The translations under genes and the position numbers were made by a program. From positions 186,001 to 250,000 of the forward strand of contig NZ_AKGG01000005.1 of the NCBI RefSeq assembly GCF_000277645.1: 64,000 nt of DNA. Direction: 5' to 3'. The DNA comes from Weissella koreensis KCTC 3621. GTDB lineage: Bacteria > Bacillota > Bacilli > Lactobacillales > Lactobacillaceae. Positions 60,307 to 64,000 of the stretch are shown piece after piece; the stretch's first letter is position 1; every line of letters begins with the position of its first letter. The notes beneath the pieces were generated by a model. The model had not been told where the DNA came from. It made no database searches and saw only the letters and a list, made by a program, of their open reading frames with translations.

Positions 60307-61170
60307 ATGATTATTAAGGGTGAGATACTCAAGCATCAAAGAGAATCAATGGGGTTAAGTCAAAGATCATTAGCTGATGGAATTTGCCATCAATCATTAA
60401 TTTCACGAATGGAAAGTGAAAGTCATATAACTAGTATGGTGATATTACAGGAGTTATGTCATCGTTTACAAATTGACTTAGATCAAATTGTTTCCTTGGA
60501 AGAACCCAATTATTTGAATTTGAATGCAGTGCGTAGTGCCTTAAATGTTGGAAACTATGGAATAGCGCGGCAATTACTCAAAAAGCAATGTAATATTAAA
60601 CATTTGCCGGATGAAGCAAAACCTCTATTTCATACACTCCATGCTCAATTAGATCTCAGTGCACGCAATTTTTTTGGAGCACTTAATGATTTACAGAGTG
60701 CTAGTGTAGCGGTCACGCCTTTACAACGAAATCTAATTTTAGAAATTGAGATGGTGACCACAGAAGTTTGGTTAAAATTAAAAGACTGTGATAAAGCACG
60801 TTATTCCAATTCTATTGCACTTAAAAAATTACGTAATTTTCAAGGCATTAAACATAGTGTCTTAGACAATAACATAATTGTTGGAATTTATCGACAAAGC
60901 GCGCAACTTGAATTAGAGCAAAAGTCATTGGTGGTAGCAGAAAAATTTTTAAGACAAGCACGTGAATATGCGTCTAAAGTCACTTTAACTGCTGAACTGG
61001 TGCGCTTAAATTTAGTAGAAGGACGTTTAAAAAAATTACAAAATGAAAAGAGAGAATCATGCAAAGCCTATATCCGTGCTTATACTGGTGCGGAACAACT
61101 AGGTGATACAGTTATGATGGATGATATTAAACCCTTTTTAGCTGAACATAAAATTGATTATTTTGATTAA
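60307..61170 (+). CDS. XRE-family regulator with TPR-like repeats (RRNPP/Rgg-like)
   Basis: 287 residues from ATG 60307, which follows AAAGGAG; GTG 60295 lies inside that site. The HTH_XRE domain is ILKHQRESMGLSQRSLADGICHQSLISRMESES (about residues 6-40). The rest is tandem helical repeats (NLNAVRSALNVGNYGIARQLLKKQ, FFGALNDLQSASVAVTPLQRNLIL) like the peptide-sensing part of Rgg/PlcR regulators. No short signal-peptide gene is recognised beside it, so the ligand is unknown. Its transcript stands alone after the tRNA cluster. Confidence 0.8.
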   Translation: MIIKGEILKHQRESMGLSQRSLADGICHQSLISRMESESHITSMVILQELCHRLQIDLDQIVSLEEPNYLNLNAVRSALNVGNYGIARQLLKKQCNIKHLPDEAKPLFHTLHAQLDLSARNFFGALNDLQSASVAVTPLQRNLILEIEMVTTEVWLKLKDCDKARYSNSIALKKLRNFQGIKHSVLDNNIIVGIYRQSAQLELEQKSLVVAEKFLRQAREYASKVTLTAELVRLNLVEGRLKKLQNEKRESCKAYIRAYTGAEQLGDTVMMDDIKPFLAEHKIDYFD

Positions 61171-61255
61171 GGTCATCTTAACTTAAATTTGGTATCATAT
61201 AGACAATAGCCTTCAAAATTAAGATAGATAAAATTGAGGGATTTGGGCAGGTAGT

Positions 61256-61915
61256 ATGATGGCAAAAAAAAGAAATAAATGGATTAAAAAATTTAATTTA
61301 AAAAAAGTGTTTGTTAAAAAAGGACGTCTACAGGTTGGACGGGTTTTGATTGTACTATGCTTGTTATTGTTGGGGGTAAGTCGCGTGTCAGATCTGTTAC
61401 ATTATCAGCCCAGTCAGAGCGTGGATGTTAGTAAGTTACCAATGAATAAACTTACTAAGCAACAGTTTATTCAAAGAATTGCTCCTGAAGCTCAAGATAT
61501 TCAAACGCAAACAGGAATTCGTGCATCAATTAGTATTGCACAAGCTGGTTTGGAATCGGACTGGGGTAAATCGACTTTGGCGTATAAATACAATAACTTT
61601 TTTGGGGTTAAAGCCTCAAGTGGAATGCAAAGTATTGATTTATCAACTAGTGAATATATTGATAATAAATGGGTACAAGTTAAGGCACCTTTTCGAGTTT
61701 ATAGTTCATGGCAAGCCTCAATGGAAGATCATGCTGATCTATTGTTAAAAGGAACAACGGATAACCCTAATCGTTATGCTAGAGTGGTTTCAGGAAGTAA
61801 TGTGGAAGAGTCCGCTCAAGCATTAGTGGATGGCGGATATGCAACTGACCCAGATTATGCAGTAAAGCTGATAGATATTATAAAGACTTATAACTTAACG
61901 CAATATGATCATTAA
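61256..61915 (+). CDS. Glucosaminidase (GH73) cell-wall hydrolase
   Basis: 219 residues. Basic N-terminus then a membrane or signal helix (VLIVLCLLLLGVSRVSDLL, about residues 30-48). The GH73 catalytic domain has ISIAQAGLESDWGKSTLAYKYNNFFGVKA with the catalytic Glu, and YSSWQASMEDHADLLLKGT. It probably cleaves peptidoglycan glycan during growth. ATG 61256 is followed by a second ATG at 61259. Confidence 0.92.
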   Translation: MMAKKRNKWIKKFNLKKVFVKKGRLQVGRVLIVLCLLLLGVSRVSDLLHYQPSQSVDVSKLPMNKLTKQQFIQRIAPEAQDIQTQTGIRASISIAQAGLESDWGKSTLAYKYNNFFGVKASSGMQSIDLSTSEYIDNKWVQVKAPFRVYSSWQASMEDHADLLLKGTTDNPNRYARVVSGSNVEESAQALVDGGYATDPDYAVKLIDIIKTYNLTQYDH

Positions 61916-61927
61916 GGAGTAAAGAAA

Positions 61928-63046
61928 ATGCAAATTTTACCAGGAAGCACCATTGGTATACTTGGTGATAATACAAATAATGCACCTTTAATTCGGCATG
62001 CACATAAGATGGGGTTAAATGTTGCTTTATTTACCGAAAAAAAGTATGAAAATTATCGAACAGAATCCGATTATTGGTTCATGGGGGCCGATCAATGGAC
62101 TGACTTTATTGGCTTATCAACGGTAATTATTTATAATCAAAATTGGTTGTCATTTCAAATGATGGATCGCTTAGCTGAAATTGATTTACCACAAGGGACA
62201 ACCTTATTAGAATTAACGAGTGATGCCACTTTGTTAAGAGGACTCTTTGAAGAAAATGCAATAAATATCTTGCCATATCAGTTGGCTAGTACATTAGATG
62301 AAGTAGCATTGGCTGCTAGTGCTTTAACATACCCCGTGAGAGTTAAATCGATCTTTAAGACTGGTCAAAATAGTAAATCAGTTATTCTAATGGGGTCTTG
62401 GGATTTGGGCCTAGTTGCGCCTCTAATTGATGGGGGACAGTTATTAGTTGAAACTTGGGCAGTTGACGCCAAACAGATTAGTTTACCTATAGTAATTGAC
62501 CAAAAAGACCAATATGTTAGTTATCCACTTCTAGAAGTCACTACTCAACAAGGGGTTAAACAATTAGCATCTGGGATCAGACTTGAAGAAGATATGGAAC
62601 AAGCCTTATATGAGACGACGTCTGAAATTTTAAAGACTATTCAATATGTTGGAGCGTTAACTATCAATTTCTTGGTTACACCAGAAAACAATTTATATGT
62701 ACATGATATTATTACTGGAATTAACCCAGGACAATTAGTATCTGAGGTGGGTGAAAACTCGGATATTGCCTTGCAAATGTTACGGGCAATTACAGGTCAA
62801 GCTTTACTACCAATTGAAAATAATGTTAAAAATAAGATCTTATCTCGCAGTATTGAGCCGGAACACCTACCTCGTTTATACACACAGTGGGAAATTCGTG
62901 ATAATTGGATACTAACGGTTTACCCGAATATTAATGCTAAAGGAGTTGTGGGTGAAGTTGTTGCGATAGGTGATAGCTGGGATAAATTACAAACTCAATT
63001 CGATGTATCAGGTATTTGGTTTATTGATGAAGAAATTAATGATTAG
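61928..63046 (+). CDS. PurK-like ATP-grasp protein
   Basis: 372 residues. The fold is that of PurK (N5-carboxyaminoimidazole ribonucleotide synthase). The N-terminal dinucleotide loop reads GILGDNTNNAPLI where PurK has GILGGGQLGRM; the ATP-grasp part has PVRVKSIFKTG, the acidic VHDIITGINPGQLVSEV and TINFLVTPENNLYVHDI. The normal Glu-x-x-x-Asn-Ser-Gly of the metal site is replaced (INPGQLVSE). It is thus a divergent relative, not the housekeeping PurK. AAGGAG precedes it. Follows the glucosaminidase by 12 bases; function unknown. Confidence 0.75.
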   Translation: MQILPGSTIGILGDNTNNAPLIRHAHKMGLNVALFTEKKYENYRTESDYWFMGADQWTDFIGLSTVIIYNQNWLSFQMMDRLAEIDLPQGTTLLELTSDATLLRGLFEENAINILPYQLASTLDEVALAASALTYPVRVKSIFKTGQNSKSVILMGSWDLGLVAPLIDGGQLLVETWAVDAKQISLPIVIDQKDQYVSYPLLEVTTQQGVKQLASGIRLEEDMEQALYETTSEILKTIQYVGALTINFLVTPENNLYVHDIITGINPGQLVSEVGENSDIALQMLRAITGQALLPIENNVKNKILSRSIEPEHLPRLYTQWEIRDNWILTVYPNINAKGVVGEVVAIGDSWDKLQTQFDVSGIWFIDEEIND

Positions 63047-63058
63047 AAATAAAAATTA

Positions 63059-63106
63059 AAAGCCCAATGAATTCTGATGAGAGAAAGCATTGGGCTTATC
63101 TATTTT
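63059..63106 (+). terminator. Terminator after PurK-like gene
   Basis: AAGCCCAATG pairs with CATTGGGCTT, followed by ATCTATTTT; the loop is 18 bases. Confidence 0.75.
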
Positions 63107-63117
63107 AAGCATTAAAT

Positions 63118-63228
63118 TTAAATAATGTAAAAAACGGTAATGAAGGCACTTGTAAGAGCTAGAAGTAACATTAAGTAAACGAAAACTTGTAATGTTTTAG
63201 CCATACGTGATTTTTTCTTTTTGGGCAT
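63118..63228 (-). CDS. Small membrane protein, DUF4044 type
   Basis: 36 residues: MPKKKKSRMAKTLQVF, then one hydrophobic helix (VYLMLLLALTSAFITVFYII). Such short basic-N-terminus, single-helix proteins are conserved in lactobacilli as DUF4044. The start at 63228 has AGAGA nearby. It is convergent with the PurK-like gene and divergent from the DUF3397 gene. Function unknown. Confidence 0.75.
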   Translation of the reverse strand: MPKKKKSRMAKTLQVFVYLMLLLALTSAFITVFYII

Positions 63229-63335
63229 ATTTTCTCTCTTTCTAATCGTTCGTCTGAAATATATTGTAACAAACGTTTTTTAATTTGAGTAGGATTACAT
63301 GCTATAATAAAAAAATTAGTGAAAGGAGAATTGAT

Positions 63336-63698
63336 ATGTTTTCAATATTTGATTGGAAGCTTGGTTTGGGAGCGATCTTAATTATTTGGATCTTTTTGAA
63401 TCTGGGTCATTCATTACCGTTAATAAAAATGATTCCAAAGCATATCAAACCTCTTAGTATTGTTGTTCCATTATTTTGGTGGGAAATTGGCGCCATTTCC
63501 TTTCAGAGTTGGCAATTAGCATTTATACCCTATCTTTTTTTAATGTTTATATTATGGGGAATTGCACTTGCTGTATTTCAAGGATTTTTAGGGCAACATT
63601 ATACATTTAGACGCTTTATCAGAGTATGGTGGAGAATTATTGAATTAACCACATTAATTACTCTGATTATTTTTATCATTATGGGTTGGGGGCATTAA
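63336..63698 (+). CDS. DUF3397 membrane protein
   Basis: 120 residues from ATG 63336, chosen by AAAGGAG eight bases upstream; an extended -10 (TGC-TATAAT, 63300-63308) lies before it. Four predicted helices (GLGAILIIWIFLNLGHSLPL, IVVPLFWWEIGAISF, FIPYLFLMFILWGIALAVFQ, IIELTTLITLIIFIIMGWG). The family is conserved in lactobacilli, often near mraZ; no function is established. Confidence 0.85.
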   Translation: MFSIFDWKLGLGAILIIWIFLNLGHSLPLIKMIPKHIKPLSIVVPLFWWEIGAISFQSWQLAFIPYLFLMFILWGIALAVFQGFLGQHYTFRRFIRVWWRIIELTTLITLIIFIIMGWGH

Positions 63699-63703
63699 GC
63701 AAA

Positions 63704-63919
63704 ATGGAAAAGATTAATGGAATTGTGAAAAGTTGGAATGAAAAAGACGGTTATGGGTATATTGAGGTTCCCAATGAAGATGATGTTTTTGTGCATTTTT
63801 CAGGAATTGAAGACCGAAATCGTAACCTTGAAATTGGCGAAAATGTTAAGTTAGTAGTTATTAACGGTGTACGTGGAGCACAAGCTGCTTTAGTGAGCCG
63901 TGACTTGGGAGAAGAATAA
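63704..63919 (+). CDS. Cold-shock domain protein
   Basis: 71 residues from ATG 63704 with GGGGG eleven bases upstream. The CSD shows GIVKSWNEKDGYGYIEV and DVFVHFSGIE (RNP1/RNP2-like), binding single-stranded nucleic acid. It is somewhat divergent: RNP1 usually reads KGFGFI and here reads DGYGYI. Immediately follows the DUF3397 gene, probably in one transcript. Confidence 0.88.
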   Translation: MEKINGIVKSWNEKDGYGYIEVPNEDDVFVHFSGIEDRNRNLEIGENVKLVVINGVRGAQAALVSRDLGEE

Positions 63920-64000
63920 TTAAAGATTTAGAAATTAAAGAATATGAAGAAAAGGTTTTAAATGAAGAAACCGTATATGCAGGGCATATTATTGATGTTG
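63919..64000 (+). CDS. Start of a Nudix (ADP-ribose pyrophosphatase-like) gene, partial
   Basis: Reads IKDLEIKEYEEKVLNEE, then TVYAGHIIDV to the right edge, like the N-terminus of NudF-type ADP-ribose pyrophosphatases (KDLEFKEKTI..., then IYRGHIIDV). No ATG, GTG or TTG is in frame after the upstream TGA (63901); the likely first codon is ATT at 63919, overlapping the cold-shock gene stop, with GGGAG eight bases upstream. The Nudix box is outside the window. Confidence 0.55.
   Translation, partial: MKDLEIKEYEEKVLNEETVYAGHIIDV

Overview
The window is a low-GC Firmicutes chromosome segment from a heterofermentative lactic acid bacterium. The 16S rRNA gene reads like Weissella (family Lactobacillaceae, former Leuconostocaceae). 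The gene content fits: yqeK-rsfS-yqeM-tmcAL, rex next to an ABC-F gene, CIRCE-groESL, a T-box in front of thrS, and a VanX-type dipeptidase. The genus is my inference; species is not determined.

Layout. 1-9.2 kb holds core genes (ribosome silencing, tRNA modification, mutS, rex, ABC-F ATPase, recX). 9.23-21.11 kb is an integrated element of about 11.9 kb that splits recX from a DUF402 gene. It is bounded by an exact 15-bp direct repeat (ACTTAAGCAAAGTTT) and carries a tyrosine integrase at its right end. From 21.2 to 53 kb the core chromosome resumes: D,D-dipeptidase, aminotransferase, mscL, fhs, groESL, mutL, thrS, a TPP-riboswitch-controlled ykoEDC transporter, a prs paralogue, gatCAB, a diacylglycerol kinase, a lactonase, DedA and a cyclophilin. 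53-59.9 kb is a complete rRNA operon (16S-23S-5S, no spacer tRNA) followed by 16 tRNAs. 60-64 kb holds an XRE/TPR regulator, a glucosaminidase, a PurK-like ATP-grasp protein, small conserved proteins, a cold-shock protein and the start of a Nudix gene.

The integrated element is the most interesting part. Its order resembles phage-inducible chromosomal islands: integrase at one end, a CI-type repressor with an ImmA-like partner, an oppositely oriented leftward operon of small genes ending in a superfamily 3 (P4/D5-type) primase-helicase, then an iteron-rich candidate origin just beyond that gene, then cargo. I see no capsid, tail, terminase or conjugation genes. Four things stand out. (1) The two lysogeny-switch promoters face each other, and each carries the same dyad operator exactly in its 17-bp spacer. 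(2) The candidate origin has GAACCA/TGGTTC boxes placed with exact mirror symmetry. (3) About 1 kb between the repressor genes and the integrase is packed with short hairpins, a candidate large structured RNA or DNA site. (4) The cargo is a CPA2-type antiporter behind a leader terminator, plus a Ser-rich anchored protein broken by a one-base shift in an A8 tract.

How the parts work together: CI would hold both switch promoters; on derepression the leftward operon would supply the helicase that fires the origin, while the integrase, aided by a small HTH protein, would act on the 15-bp core and flanking arm sites. This is inference from layout; no experimental evidence is available here.
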